From: Antedon mediterranea
Lineage: Eukaryota; Echinodermata; Crinoidea; Comatulida; Antedonidae
DNA length: 60,000 nt
Direction: 5' to 3'
Assembly (NCBI RefSeq): GCF_964355755.1
Contig: NC_092680.1
Location: 4,381,001 to 4,441,000 of the forward strand
This document shows positions 30,868 to 44,400 of this stretch, piece by piece. Every line of letters starts with the position of its first letter. The first letter of the stretch is position 1. A program made the translations under genes and the position numbers. The notes below the pieces were generated by a model. That model was given only the letters and a program-made list of their open reading frames with translations, searched no databases and was not told where the DNA came from.

Positions 30868-33420
30868 TTTGACAGGTCAACTCGTGCAGTACGTTGTTCC
30901 TACAACGCGACAAGGAACGACGTAGTACGACGACGCGTCGTTGTTTGTAGATCGGAGACGGATGTGCTGTAGAATAGAACGAACCAAACGACCATCGGTA
31001 TACGCACGTTTACCAAGTTTGAAGCTTGTGAATAACAGGTGTTTCGCAATTCAGTTCTTCGGACACGCTCGAAAAAGTTCGTGTTGGTTAAAAATACTGA
31101 GTTATGCTAAGTATTGAGAAACATGCATAGCTAATAACTGATTTCACATGGATGAGAAGAAATTCACTGATTTCCTTTAAAAGAAGAAGTTAGTTAACCT
31201 TTGAGTAATACAATAGTGTAACATTGTCGAAATATATTATATGAGGCACGACATTTTAATATATTTATATCTAATAACAACCATATATAGATAGATTTAT
31301 CTTGACAACTTGTATTTCTTCAATTGGATTTAAATATATTAAACTCGTTAGTAGAAATAAATCATGAATGTTAAGTGTTTAAATGATAATATATATCAAT
31401 TTATCGGTGAAAGCGATGATGAAAACCTAGCTTTAGGTTAAACTTCCACAATTAAATAAAATTATATGACTAGTTTTGCATCTTCATTTAACTCACATTA
31501 ATTATAATTATTAACTAAACAAATTGAAATGGGGTTATTAGTATTAGTTTGTTTGTTTACCGTAGGGTATTTCGTCATTCTATATTGCTGTCAATAATCT
31601 TCTATTGGAATTTGTATGTAATAAACAACATTGAGAAGTGAATGAAGACATTACAGTTGTTCCGATAAATATTTTTGAATGGGTTGTGTCCACACATAGA
31701 CCGTTTCTTTCCAAGTTTCGAAAACAAGAGGTTGAACCCATGTTAACCCGACACATCTGGCTCGTGTGTACCTTGAATATCCCAGTGCATCGTTTGGGAA
31801 AATTAGAGGGTTTTTTCCTGGTGTTGTGGTACATTTCAGACTATTATTTTGTTTATCAATACGACCCTATTACGACCAAGTAGTCAATCAATTCGTTATA
31901 AAAACCATAGAATGACCATATTTCCTAGTATGAAAGTGGGTTTGGTTAAAAGGCACTCATACCATGAGTTACTGAACTGTTATCAAATTATGTATTATTT
32001 TCTTCAGGGCTCATGTGTTACTATAACCCCCTGATACACTAACCAACACATGCTGCTAGAAACACGACGTTTAATATTGTATAATTATCAGTATATAGTC
32101 TTGTAGATGAAAGAGTATTCTATAGTCATGAAAGTCGTAATCCCTGCTGATGAAATGGAGTTTCTCCCCTGTGTGATACTAAGAAGTATATGCGCCTGGG
32201 AATGTTCCACATATCCCGTTATCATCTAAGATCTCATGTTTTGTGTACATCTGCGATAGACTTTGACCTCATTGCTAAGATGTTCAGGTGGCTATTTTTT
32301 TTTGTGACTCACTTAGGGGGTCACAAAATACACATGAAGGAAGTACCGAACATATACATTTTGACGACGGAACAGAAGGTTGGCGACACGTGTAACATTA
32401 AACCGTTTTAATGCTAGTTATTAATGTAATTGTACTATTGACCGATATTATTACTTACATTAATATATCTTAGTCGTCATAAATTTGCTGATGAGACACA
32501 ATCGAGGAAGAGAGTAATTTCACAGTTCCATGAATACATCTATTAATAATGCTATTATTGCTCTAAGTACGTTTTTTAATTCTTTTATTTGTTTCATGTG
32601 TATTTTGAAGAAGCGCAAACATAGAAACGCATAACAAATATAATAGTTTTAGGAGATTGATGATAATAACCTTTTAAAGCCTTTTTAACCAATTCTAACA
32701 AAATATCATATCGCCTTCAACAATCCAGTGTAAACATTTACTCTTATTTAGTAATGCACATCTTGGTGATGTGAATGTATAGACTAATGTACATGATATT
32801 AAATTAAAATCGTGACCTCATTATTATATTTTAACTACAGTAATTGGTATGTTGCCAAAGTTTTAGAAAGTCTGCTTGTTAGAGGGCGCCTTATAGATTG
32901 TGGATAATTTTGATCAATCGTACTTTCATTAAAATAACAATTAAGCTAACCAGACCCAGTTGCGCTTCTCTTGAAAAATTAGCATTAGTACATTTTAACT
33001 AGATTGTCATAACTGTAGATTCATGGTTTCAATATTGCTAACAACCAAGAGCGCATTTTACGTGGTGATAAAAAGTACCGCTTTCTCAGCGTTTGACCAA
33101 TTACTCAACGGCTTGTCTTTCCTCATATTTCTTATTATGTTTAAGTACCCGATCACAGATTGATAATACGATGGGCTTTTATTTCACTTCATTACGACTT
33201 ATGATTAAGACGGATGAGTTCAAAATGCTGATATATCAATCCTCATCTGATCCTATATTCATCCCAACAAATTAGAAACTCGCACGATTTAGTAAGCGAC
33301 CATCTTTTCAATGTATTCGTCATTTAAACGAATAATAATTTTTTTAAATAGCCAGACACAATATGATATGATTTAGAGATTTTAATCCCGAAAGTTTTGC
33401 AGTTTTCTGGCCAAACCCCC
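30868..33420. other. Intergenic DNA, CpG-rich at left
   Basis: 30880-31010 is dense in ACGACG and CGCG words. ORFs near 31580-31883 overlap on opposite strands; ACACATCTGGCTC there matches the SINE candidate body at 11520. No gene was recognised. Confidence 0.35.
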
Positions 33421-33450
33421 GACCCCTCCCCCCCCCCCCCACAAAAAAAA
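33421..33450. repeat. C tract followed by A tract
   Basis: A 13-base C run at 33428-33440, then ACAAAAAAAA. Confidence 0.9.
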
Positions 33451-34179
33451 TCTGAGAGTCGAGGCATCGCACTATAGGAGCACGTTGTGAATAATAATGA
33501 AGACGAACTTACTTCAAATAGGTTATGGCAAAGGTTCGTTTTGCTGAATGGAATAAACCTCAGCTTGTGAAACTGGATCCATTCGTTTGAAACACATCTG
33601 TTTATTTTTTTTTAAGTATAGGCCTAGTTGAGAGAACACTTTGATTTCTGCAGTTACCGTTGGAAAATATATATTATGCGCTATCTTGCAATCTTCTGAG
33701 TTTTCAGTTCTGTACATTATTATAGGCCTAAATACGAGTATGACATTCAGTTGGTTTACCAGTTATTGTTTGTATAGCATGCCCATGCATTGCACGATAA
33801 ACAGCATTAGTACTGTATATCCATGGGGAACGTTATTAACCAACATACAGAATGTTCAGAAGATCAGTCACGTGGCTATCTTGTGCGTCTTAAATCCGCA
33901 AAATGGACACACTCTATCAAGGTAAGTTTCTCCATTATACCATGGATTAAAGAATAGAAGGATATGCATCGACGTGAGATCAAGGGTTCCTTGACTCTCG
34001 CCGACAGACCGCGGACCGCCCACAATGTTACAGTTTAATTAACCGCATGGTAACAACGAAACGGTCGCGTGCCTAATATATTGTTTACTGCACATGTGCA
34101 ACGACATTTAACCTTGTTGTTGACTACGCTTCTTTCGCGCGTTCTTTGTTGCACTGTATGTATTCATACATATTTGAAC
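33451..34179. other. Unassigned stretch
   Basis: A 94-codon ORF at 33641-33925 is hydrophobic but matches nothing known to me. Confidence 0.3.
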
Positions 34180-34187
34180 AGTATAAT

Positions 34188-34374
34188 CAGTGGCGTAACG
34201 GCTATGTGCGCTCACTGGCTAAACCGAAGCTTGGGGCCCATGAGCAGTGCCCAGAGGAACAGGCATAAAATATGTCGAAAATGCTAAAAACGTCCGAGGC
34301 CTTGATCTTTGAAACTGGGAGGGCCACTTAGGTTTCCTAAACAAGTGGCTTCAGGCCTCTGCCTCACGCCACTG
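34188..34374. mobile_element. hAT-type MITE with perfect 8-bp target duplication
   Basis: CAGTGGCGTAACGG at the left end and CCTCACGCCACTG at the right end share a 10-bp inverted terminus, CAGTGGCGT(A/G)A. AGTATAAT stands at 34180-34187 and again at 34375-34382. CAGTGGCG ends and an 8-bp duplication are hAT hallmarks. At 187 bp it can encode no transposase. Confidence 0.88.
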
Positions 34375-34382
34375 AGTATAAT

Positions 34383-36479
34383 GTTTATTGAAAACATTGT
34401 ATGTTATTGTGAATACCCTAGTGTAGGCCTACTTCATCAATATACCAGATAAAAACAATACTATATTGTTATTGGCTTAGAATTGTAGATGCTATAATTG
34501 TAATTAGTATAGGTTTCTGCCGTGATTGATCTACGCTAATGCTTTTATGACATTAAAGTAGCATTTTATGACCTGTAGTAGCCCTACATCTGAGACAATA
34601 ACTATTTATTTGTTGTCTCAGCCTACATACATGTAAAATTACAAAATCAGTAAGGATACTAGGCCTAGGCCTTCTAGGCTTACTAGTAAACCATATGATT
34701 TGCCGACATTGATACTGCCTAGGTAGGCCTAGGCTAATCTTAAGTGTAGTAGATACAACGTGTAATCATGATCTATATACTTACCGTTGTCTTACTTCTT
34801 GTGTGAATAATAATAGGTACTTCGTTTGTTCGTGATTAAGTTTGCCCTGCGTGTACTTTTCAAAACGACCGCTAGGTAACGAATCGCAACTATACATAGC
34901 CAGCCATTCCCGGATCAGGGATCGCTGTTTTCATTCAATTAGACCCGGTGATTGGATGTGATGTGGATGACATAACCACTAACCAATCACCAGGCACTAC
35001 AATTTAAATATAAACACATCGATAATTAAGGAGATTTATGAAGAAACCACTGCTTAGCCATATATTTAAAACACGATTGTTGTATGGGTGAACACCGGCC
35101 ACGCTAACAACATACATGGTCAAGTGCATAATTTAATATTCTATAGATTAACGCAATTTTTAATGACAGAAGATGGCAGGCAAATAATGATAATTCAAAT
35201 ATAAAAATTGCATATTTTATTAATATTACCAACTACTTAAAATTACCAGTCGTAAGAAAGTGAACTTTTCGTAGTCCGATTGTGATGAAACTAAAACAGA
35301 ATTATTCAGCAATATATTTTTGTTGTCAATTAATCATCGACGCAGACATGTCAATAGAACATTCAGACTGCGCATACGATTTCTACATGGTTACGTTTTG
35401 GTGTCTCAAAAAATGTAACAGTTGATTCGCAACGTTTTAGAGAGGGCCGCGGTTAGAGACACGGAGTTCAATGAGCGTGTTTGTTTGATTGGCAGCAGTG
35501 CTTTAGTATTGGCAAGCGCGTTGTAAAATCGTTTGATGTCACCGTCGATGCATATCCTTCTATTCTTTAATCCATGATTATACGGATATAAATTCCCCAT
35601 GGACCACTTAATGTAGTTCATTCATGTTGTAAATTTGGTGAAACCTCTTTAACCCAATTTAAATGTACACATTTGCCTTGATGAGGATGACAATTTTCAA
35701 GTTTAATATTAGTGTTCCAGGTAACTTGTTCACATTAGAAAAGAAGAAGCGAACATTTTATTAAAATGACGTCACTATCTGCTTGCCAAACGCTAATCTT
35801 ATTGCAAATTCTAATACATTATTATGACTAATCATAGTATTATTTATGTTACAAATGTGATGTTAAATATTTTTCGGACCAACCGTGGTATTTGGCCCTA
35901 ATTGCATTACGTTTCAAGAACATTTATTATTTCAACACCGTAATGGCAAATAACAACACATGCCTACATTTTAAATAGGCCTAACCATTATATTATGCAG
36001 ATATACTTTAGGCCTTTAGGAAAAAAATAAACTTGATTAAATGTACAAATACATAAATTGTGTCGATAAAGACAAATTACAGTTTGTTGTAGCCTAGCAT
36101 TGTACTACACTACTATGTTAAAATTATAAAATAAAACTTTTTGTTTGCCTATACGTGTACGTCAATAGACGGTTAGTAAACATAGTAAATAGTGTATTAA
36201 TACTGAATCTACAAATGATACTTAAGCAATATCATATTTGTCCACAATATGTAATACCTATATAATAAGACCAGGTGATCGATATATCAATGTCTGTAGT
36301 GACGTAGTGCGTCTTAGCTTATACTTAGTCTGATATTATTCACTGAAAGATGGATGACCACGTGGTATGTCATGATTTACTTAAGCTCAGACTCATGTCA
36401 TGGATGTTGGATTTTTCTACAACTTGTAGATTGCATAGACCTAATTATTCGTAAAGCACATATTAAATATGGTAAAGTT
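34383..36479. other. Intergenic DNA
   Basis: TGAGACAA and TTGTCTCA form a small hairpin at 34591-34620. TAGGCCTA-type words cluster at 34660-34735. No gene was recognised. Confidence 0.35.
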
Positions 36480-36840
36480 TAGATGAGTAGAGTCGTGGTA
36501 TTTTGGTAAGGTTCAATGAGAGACAGAGTTGTGGTATTTGGTGAGGTGAGGTGAAATAGTTCAGGTGAGTAAAGTTGTGGTGTTTAGTAAGGTGAGGTGA
36601 CGTGCAATGGATTCATGTGAGAGGACTTGGTATAAGGTAAAGTTGTAGGAAAGAAATGAGTTTAGTTAAGTTGAGGTAAGGTAAACTTACAAAGTTCAGG
36701 TGCGATAAGTTCAGGTGAAAGGGCTTGGTATAAGGTAAAATTGTAGGATTGAAATGAGTTTAGTTGAGTAGAGTTAAGGTAAAGTTGCAAAGGTGCAGGT
36801 GGAGGTGCAATGAGTCTAGGTAAGGCGGGGCAAGGCGTAC
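36480..36840. repeat. Degenerate G-rich tandem region
   Basis: GGTGAG-type words throughout. CTTGGTATAAGGTAAA begins two copies 98 bp apart (36626 and 36724), each followed by TTGTAGGA and GAAATGAGTTTAGTT. Confidence 0.65.
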
Positions 36841-37784
36841 TTTTGCTGGCTGCAAGTGTGAATCAAGACAGTGATTAATAATCAATGACGCGAATTCAAT
36901 CCTGAAAGCATTTTTTTTAATACACAGCAGTTTGACGTAAATAAATACCTAAATATCAAATGAAAGTAGAATGTTTTAGCCTAGCGTGGGTCGATGAAAG
37001 TGTACTGTATGATAATAATGCGAATATGTATATTCACACCTGATTACATCTTAAATGATGTTTGCAATGCATTTATACATTCAATATCAAACGCTACCAT
37101 AAGCACGTTCTTGGAGTATTAAATTTGTTCAGAACGAGAAAGACGACTTAGTATTAAATCGTAAGGTTCAATCTCATGTTGTACTAAGCTAGGTAGCCTT
37201 TATCTTGAATGATTTATAGCAAAAGTATTATTGCGAATTCAATAAATGATTTATGATTGGATTCTGCAGACTTATCATTTGAGCCTAAACTTAAAATTGC
37301 AAATAATGAAGCTGGTTTTCTCACCACCATATCATAAAAGATACGATTTCATTCAACACAAATTATCATGACATGTCGTTAATTAAATCCGTTCCGTTTA
37401 ATTACAAATGAAATCCGTAGAATATTTGGCTTAAAGTGATTTTTTTCTGAATTTTATCTGATGATAAGAAAATGGTTCCCACGCATGCACGCGTTGAGTT
37501 CAAGCGGGAACCAACATTTAAGGCATGCCAGCACGAAACAAAACAAAAATAAATAGATAAAAATTTCAAATAAGGAATTAAATTAGTCTACGTTTGTTAT
37601 TTTGAAAATTACAATGAAAAAACGCTGAATGTATAGTGGAACACATTTTAACAAGGCCATGTACATGACTGCAGTCGCGTGCTCAAGTTAGTGTTTACCG
37701 ACCAACCGACCAACCGACGGACATAGTGAGCTGTAGAGTCGCGTTGCACGCGACTTAAAACCCTATCGTGCGGTCCAAACCTAA
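36841..37784. other. Unassigned stretch
   Basis: TGGTTCCCACG and CGGGAACCAACA near 37474-37517 look like a small MITE-B relic. CCAACCGA repeats near 37697. Confidence 0.35.
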
Positions 37785-37893
37785 TGCTTGGTTCCTACAA
37801 CAGATTCAAACACAAGGACCAATCATGGACCAAACTGTCGTTTGTTATTGGTCAACAAGCTGACATTGCGTTTACGTCCTTGCGTACCAAGCC
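37785..37893. mobile_element. Short MITE-B derivative
   Basis: TGCTTGGTTCCTACAAC at left and TTGCGTACCAAGCCT at right, with GGACCAATCATGG and TTGTTATTGGTCAA inside. TAA precedes it. Confidence 0.65.
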
Positions 37894-39796
37894 TTACCCT
37901 GAACCAATATTTCATTTGTATTGTCTCAAAGCTATGTTCTTTATGGTCAAAGTTACTTTGAGTATATATGTAACCTAGGCAGGTAACTTTTATATACTAC
38001 TGATATCCTGAAATACGTGTACGAATGTCCTAAAGAATGATGTGAATAAGTAAAATTTCCTATCCGTATTATTTTGATATCATAACTATATTGTAAGAAA
38101 TGAAATACCTACACACATAATATATTAGTGTAAAACTCATTACAGAAATACAGATTTTCTACAGATTTTCTACTTAAAGTTAATTGTCGAGAAAATAAAA
38201 TCACCCTCGGTACGCGCTCAATAAATTTATCTTGAGTGGAATTTAAAGCAACAAATGAAAACGAGGCAAACTCGTTGGCCAGTAATTTGTGAACAGAATT
38301 ACTTTATCGAAATTAGATATTTGATAGTTAACTGGAAATATTTCTGAATGGATTTACTTTAATTTTATTGTAATATTTCATTTCTTTGAAAGAACTGACT
38401 GAAGTTATTTTTATTGAACATAATTCGAAAGAGTTTACTTCATATATTCTGTGTTGATGACGTCTCACCATTGAAAATATATGCATCGTGATTTTTTTTT
38501 CTCTTTCGTGGGTGTAGTTCACTTTTATTATCATGATTTCTTATGGTTTGACGTCCGTGTGTTATAAAACAGAAAACCCTGGTTTGATTTCACAGATTTC
38601 GTGAATATGGCTTAATTTCATTTCATTTTTCATTTATTCCACATTTATTTAATTACGTCATAATTGCAATACAACTGATAACAAGGATCCTGCATAAAAA
38701 AGCTGTAGCTTCGTTTTTTAGGACCCTTTTACATAAGAACAATATAAGTAAATAGAACTTAGATAAAACATTAGACGGGGACGGAACCCTACGGAATTTC
38801 TCCTTGTGTGTTTTAGCACGACAATCCATGTTTTCGATTGCAATCAATTCACTTTCGGCGTTATTATACGGATTCGGTACCCTAATGTAGCTACTTCCGG
38901 GATAGCGCCCTCGTGATTTGCGCCCTCTCTTGACAGTCATAGTAATATAAAACAAATTTTCATAATTATAATTATTAAATAAAACGTCTATTCTCTTCCA
39001 TGATTTTACATACGTCATACATTTTCAGAGTGTGGTTAAATTGTATTGTTTACCAAGTTTCAAGTATCAAACATAAATCGGTTATACACTCCATTCACTC
39101 GTCCATACCTCAGGCTAGACATTACTTAAGGAGTCACTAAAGTTTCCGAGAACTTCACGTGTACATTTACACACATAGCGGGCGAAGTAGTGTTTATAAT
39201 TTAGCTATAACGCGAACTTCATTTATAACTGGCACTGCTTTACTTCTTTCTATGTACGTTGATTTTGGCAGACAATGTAGTGAATTTGATAATAGGCCGA
39301 CATTAATCCGTACACATTTAGATTTATAATTTATATCCTAGGCTGACCAAATAAATCCATAACAAAAAATAATCCACCACTTTATATATTCCCTATAAAA
39401 AAACAGACATTTGTTGTTATATTGTTTTATTTTATACACGAGGATGGAGGAACTGAAGTAATAGTTCACTTCCTAATGGTTTTTATGCATGTACATTTTT
39501 ATGTTGTATGATTTAAATGTTCAATTTTTTTATAGCCTTATAAACATCAATGTATTGAATGTCTGTTTATTGTTTCTTTGTAGAAACAAAAGACACGAAT
39601 AAGGTCGTTATTTAATGTATTTATCCAATATTTTACGACCAACTCCCAAGTTGTAGTTTCTTTTCAAAGTATGCTATAACTAGAGACAGACTTGCTTTTT
39701 TGATAAAATATCTGTGCTCTACGTAGCACAGGTCTTAAAACAACCATGCATTTTTTTCTGTGTTCGTGTGTATGAACAAAAATTAAATAGAATTTA
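37894..39796. other. AT-rich intergenic DNA
   Basis: A 121-codon minus-strand ORF spans 38653-39018, within chance for this base composition. TTTCATTTCATTTTTCATTT near 38618 may be a reversed LINE tail. Confidence 0.35.
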
Positions 39797-41427
39797 ACCA
39801 GAAAACAGCTGAAATACTGTTGTTAAGACTACCAGAAAACGGTTGAAATACTGTTAGTAAGACTATCAGAAAACAGTTGAAATACTGTTGGTAATATTAC
39901 CAGAAAACAGTTGAAATAATGTTGGTAAAACTACCAGAAAACAGTTGAAATACTGTTGGTAAGACTACCAGAAAACGGTTGAAATACTGTTAGTAAGACT
40001 ATCAGGAAAAAGTTGAAATACTGTTGGTAATATTACCAGAAAACAGTTGAAATAATGTTGGTAAAACTACCAGAAAACAGTTGAAATACTGTTGGTAAGA
40101 CTACCGGAAAACAGTTGAAATACTGTTGGTAAGACTACCAGAAAACAGTTGAAATAATGTTGGTAAGACTACCAGAAAACAGTTGAAATACTGTTGGTAA
40201 GACTACCAGAAAACAGTTGAAATAATGTTGGTAAGACTACCAGAAAACAGTTGAAATAATGTTGGTAAGACTACCAGAAAACTTTTGAAATAATGTTGGT
40301 AAGACTACCAGAAAACAGTTGAAATAATGTTGGTAAGACTACCAGAAAACAGTTGAAATACTGTTGGTAAGACTACCAGAAAACAGTTGAAATACAGTTG
40401 GTAAGACTACCAGAAAACAGTTGAAATACTGTTGGTAAGACTACCAGAAAACAGTTGAAATACTGTTGGTAAGACTACCAGAAAACAGTTGAAATAATGT
40501 TGGTAAGACTACCAGAAAACAGTTGAAATAATGTTGGTAAGACTACCAGAAAACAGTTGAAATAATGTTGGTAAAACTACCAGAAAACAGTTGAAATACT
40601 GTTGGTAAGACTACCAGAAAACGGTTGAAATACTGTTAGTAAGACTATCAGGAAAAAGTTGAAATACTGTTGGTAATATTACCAGAAAACAGTTGAAATA
40701 ATGTTGGTAAAACTACCAGAAAACAGTTGAAATACTGTTGGTAAGACTACCGGAAAACAGTTGAAATACTGTTGGTAAGACTACCAGAAAACAGTTGAAA
40801 TAATGTTGGTAAGACTACCAGAAAACAGTTGAAATACTGTTGGTAAGACTACCAGAAAACAGTTGAAATAATGTTGGTAAGACTACCAGAAAACAGTTGA
40901 AATAATGTTGGTAAGACTACCAGAAAACTGTTGAAATAATGTTGGTAAGACTACCAGAAAACAGTTGAAATAATGTTGGTAAGACTACCAGAAAACAGTT
41001 GAAATACTGTTGGTAAGACTACCAGAAAACAGTTGAAATACAGTTGGTAAGACTACCAGAAAACAGTTGAAATACTGTTGGTAAGACTACCAGAAAACAG
41101 TTGAAATACTGTTGGTAAGACTACCAGAAAACAGTTGAAATAATGTTGGTAAGACTACCAGAAAACAGTTGAAATAATGTTGGTAAGACTACCAGAAAAC
41201 AGTTGAAATAATGTTGGTAAGACTACCAGAAAACAGTTGAAATACTGTTGGTAAGACTACCAGAAAACAGTTGAAATGATGTTGGTAAGACTACCAGAAA
41301 ACAGTTGAAATAATGTTGGTAAGACTATCAGGAAAAAGTTGAAATACTGTTGGTAATATTACCAGAAAACAGTTGAAATAATGTTGGTAAGACTACCAGA
41401 AAACAGTTGAAATACTGTTGGTAAGAC
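39797..41427. repeat. 34-bp minisatellite, 48 contiguous units, with 646-bp higher-order period
   Basis: The unit is ACCAGAAAACAGTTGAAATA then CTGTTGGTAAGACT, with a common AATAATG variant. No unique spacers separate units, so it is not CRISPR-like. Marker variants recur at a 19-unit spacing: ATCAGGAAAAAG at 40001 and 40647, CTACCGG in the same later position, and the AATACAGTTGG unit at 40395 and 41041. Each unit holds AACAGT...ACTGTT, a 6-bp hairpin. Confidence 0.95.
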
Positions 41428-44400
41428 AGTTTACATGAATTACTTGACCTCTATTCTATTTTGTTCTCTTTCTTCCTTTCCTCACATTATTGACGGCCGT
41501 TATAGTTAATTTGCTATTAGTAACACGCATTCTATTCTAACGTACTAACACGATATGAACTAATGTTTTCTTTTATATTATTACAATAAGCACACTTTAA
41601 TACAATGCCATGGTAATATGCCAAAGTCATTGTTGTGGGTTTTTTTTCAACAATAAAAGTCGACCTTAATTTTTTGCAAATGGCTATTACAGCACATCGT
41701 ACTTCTGATGACAGCCTACTTGTACGCGTGGCATTGAAAACTCCTGTGATGCATCTTGGCATTTCATGGCCCTAAACGATATTTTGATGTAATTTTTTAA
41801 GTCATGCTGTCAATCTTGTTGATTGAAAAATACAAACCTTGAAAACAACGGAAACTTGGAAGTTTGGTTACATAAATAAAATAAGTTAGTTATTTTTATC
41901 ATCTCAGGTTACATAAATAATCATAAATTAATTATAAACTACTTACAGTATTAAAATAATAATAAAATATAAATAAAATTTAAAAATTTAATAAAATATA
42001 AATAATAGAAATTAATACAATTAAGGGTTTAAATATTGTTTAGGAATGTGGATATTAAAAAGAATTAGGAGGCTTAGTGTGAGCCACTATGATTAATACT
42101 GATTTGTCTAACTTGTTTTGATTTCTGTAATATATCTATGTAAAATTTGTCAGTGGACTCTCTTGTTAAGGAAACGTTCGCTAAAGTCCCGGGAGCGATT
42201 TGTTTTCGTACGTCATATCTTATGGATATGACTAATGAATATTCATGTTTATCTTGTGACGTTTCATGAGGAATCCCCAACTTATGTACGAACAGAAATA
42301 TCGCGTTCCGGGAATTCACGGATATCAGAAAGATTATGAAGACGGACGGTTCTAGCAGGGACGAGTTCGCGGTTCTCATTTAGACGTTTAAATTGAGTTT
42401 CGATATGACGAGTTTGAACAGTAAGTTAAGAGATGCAGAGATGATGCCATAATTAAAACTAAATAACATTTAATATAATAAATCCAAAGGCAAATTACTG
42501 AAAAAATGACAATGCTGTAATATATATATGTATCGTGACTAAAAATATAATACCAATTTATTTGGCATTACAGTCTGTGATAAATCAAAGTAGCTTATAC
42601 TTGACACAAAATAAATGTATTTTTTTTTTGTAAAGTCAAATTCTGGACATTCGTCGATTTAGACCAGCATCAATTCTGGTGCAAAATCGATCACTAGAAT
42701 ACGTATGCGGTCGATATTTGCTCTCAACCTTCTTTCGAACATAAATGCAATAACATATTGGTCACTAAAGACCAATAAACTGTCAGCGAAGCATTTTAAT
42801 ATATGTTATTTGAAATGGTCTAGCAAATAATCAACGGCTTAATGGAATGTATAGAAAGCATGAGAAGACAGTGTGTGGATGATAAATTATTGGACTGCTT
42901 TTGCGGACACAGCCTCAGATCTCCTCAGAATTGAGAATCAAACTATAATTGTTATGTTCGAACAGTAATCAAATATATCACATACATTTAAGTTGTTCGA
43001 CATTCCTGCGCATAATATGTTATAAACTTTAGACATTTTATATTACGAATACTTGGACATCTGTGTGTTTATAATGCCATCCGGTATATAAGTTCTATAA
43101 AAAAGAATATCTTAATATTGCATGATTGTATTTGAATAATTTATGCATTTTTAAATATGAATTTGCTGAATGTGCTATACACTGATTTTTATTGTTTTAT
43201 TTGCTGAAGATTGGTTTTTCAAATGGTAGCTTGTTCAACCTCATAATGGAGGACTTAATTAAAATGAATCTATAAAGTGGAAATTGAAATAGAAATGGGA
43301 GTTTGAGTTTTAAATGTAATAATATTATTGTATCTAAATTTTATAAGTTATCGATGTGTTTGTATGACGACTATGTCAAGTAAACATCGCTAGAATTGAC
43401 GTTATGCAGTGCAATGTGCCGTATTGCTTGCGTTGTCACATGTAACAGGCCATCTATTCATTAATTAATTATGGGTGATAGGTGAAGGAGAATACGGTGT
43501 CAAAAAGCGCACAGCATTGTATGGATTTACGCCAGAAGGGCTTCGGAGCGTTGAAGAACAAACAAAATGACGTCATCTTAACATTTAAAGATATCTAAGA
43601 ATCAAATACCATACATTTTCTTACGCAATTATGTTGTTCAGACTCGATTTTCCATCACTTAAGCCAGTTCATTAACGACCACTTGTCAATTTCAGTAAAT
43701 GAACTATATATGATTATGATTCATGCAGTATGATATTTATATAAATTATTAAATCGATAATAAAAAATAAATTGATATCGTCATATATAAGCATACCGTA
43801 CCATTTAACATTAGTTGTTTATTTAGTGACATGCCAATAAGACCTCAGTCGGAAAGTATTCTATATATTTTATATAAACTTGTTTCTGTTAAATACGAAG
43901 AGTTTCTCCAATGTATATTGCAAAAAAAAAATCATATTACACTTTATTTGCAATAACCTTGAATTTGATAAAAGGCTGATTTTGTTACAAATTATATCTC
44001 TAAAGAAATGTTTAGAAAATAAAAGCTTTTCCGATATAACGATGTAAACTCACCTGTAGTATTTATCCTTCTAATCTAGCCAATCCTGCTACACAACATA
44101 TCCTGTGTTGAGTTTTATCCAGCCCAGTACGAAGTTGATGAGACGTTGACCGCCAATATTTTGCCAAAGCCTTGCTATTCATAAAGAAATCAATAGATTT
44201 AGAATGTTTCATAAAACTCATTTATATATTTTAGCAGTGGATTATTCCATTCTGTAAAGGGAATGTTATTTTCAGTTGGTAATTAATGTTTTATTCGTAT
44301 AGTTAATTAGATACGACGGACTACGACACCAACGTCGCTTAGCGCTCAGGTGACTTCCACCAACATAGTTTCCGCATTATGTTATAATAACAGACCCATA

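Noticed and set aside
38653-39018. 121-codon minus-strand ORF as a gene
   Set aside because: About one ORF of this length is expected by chance in this base composition, and no motif is seen.
39797-41427. CRISPR array
   Set aside because: Units are contiguous with no unique spacers, and the host is eukaryotic.
42074-42379. 101-codon minus-strand ORF as an exon
   Set aside because: No recognisable domain, and no flanking exon that I could link to it.
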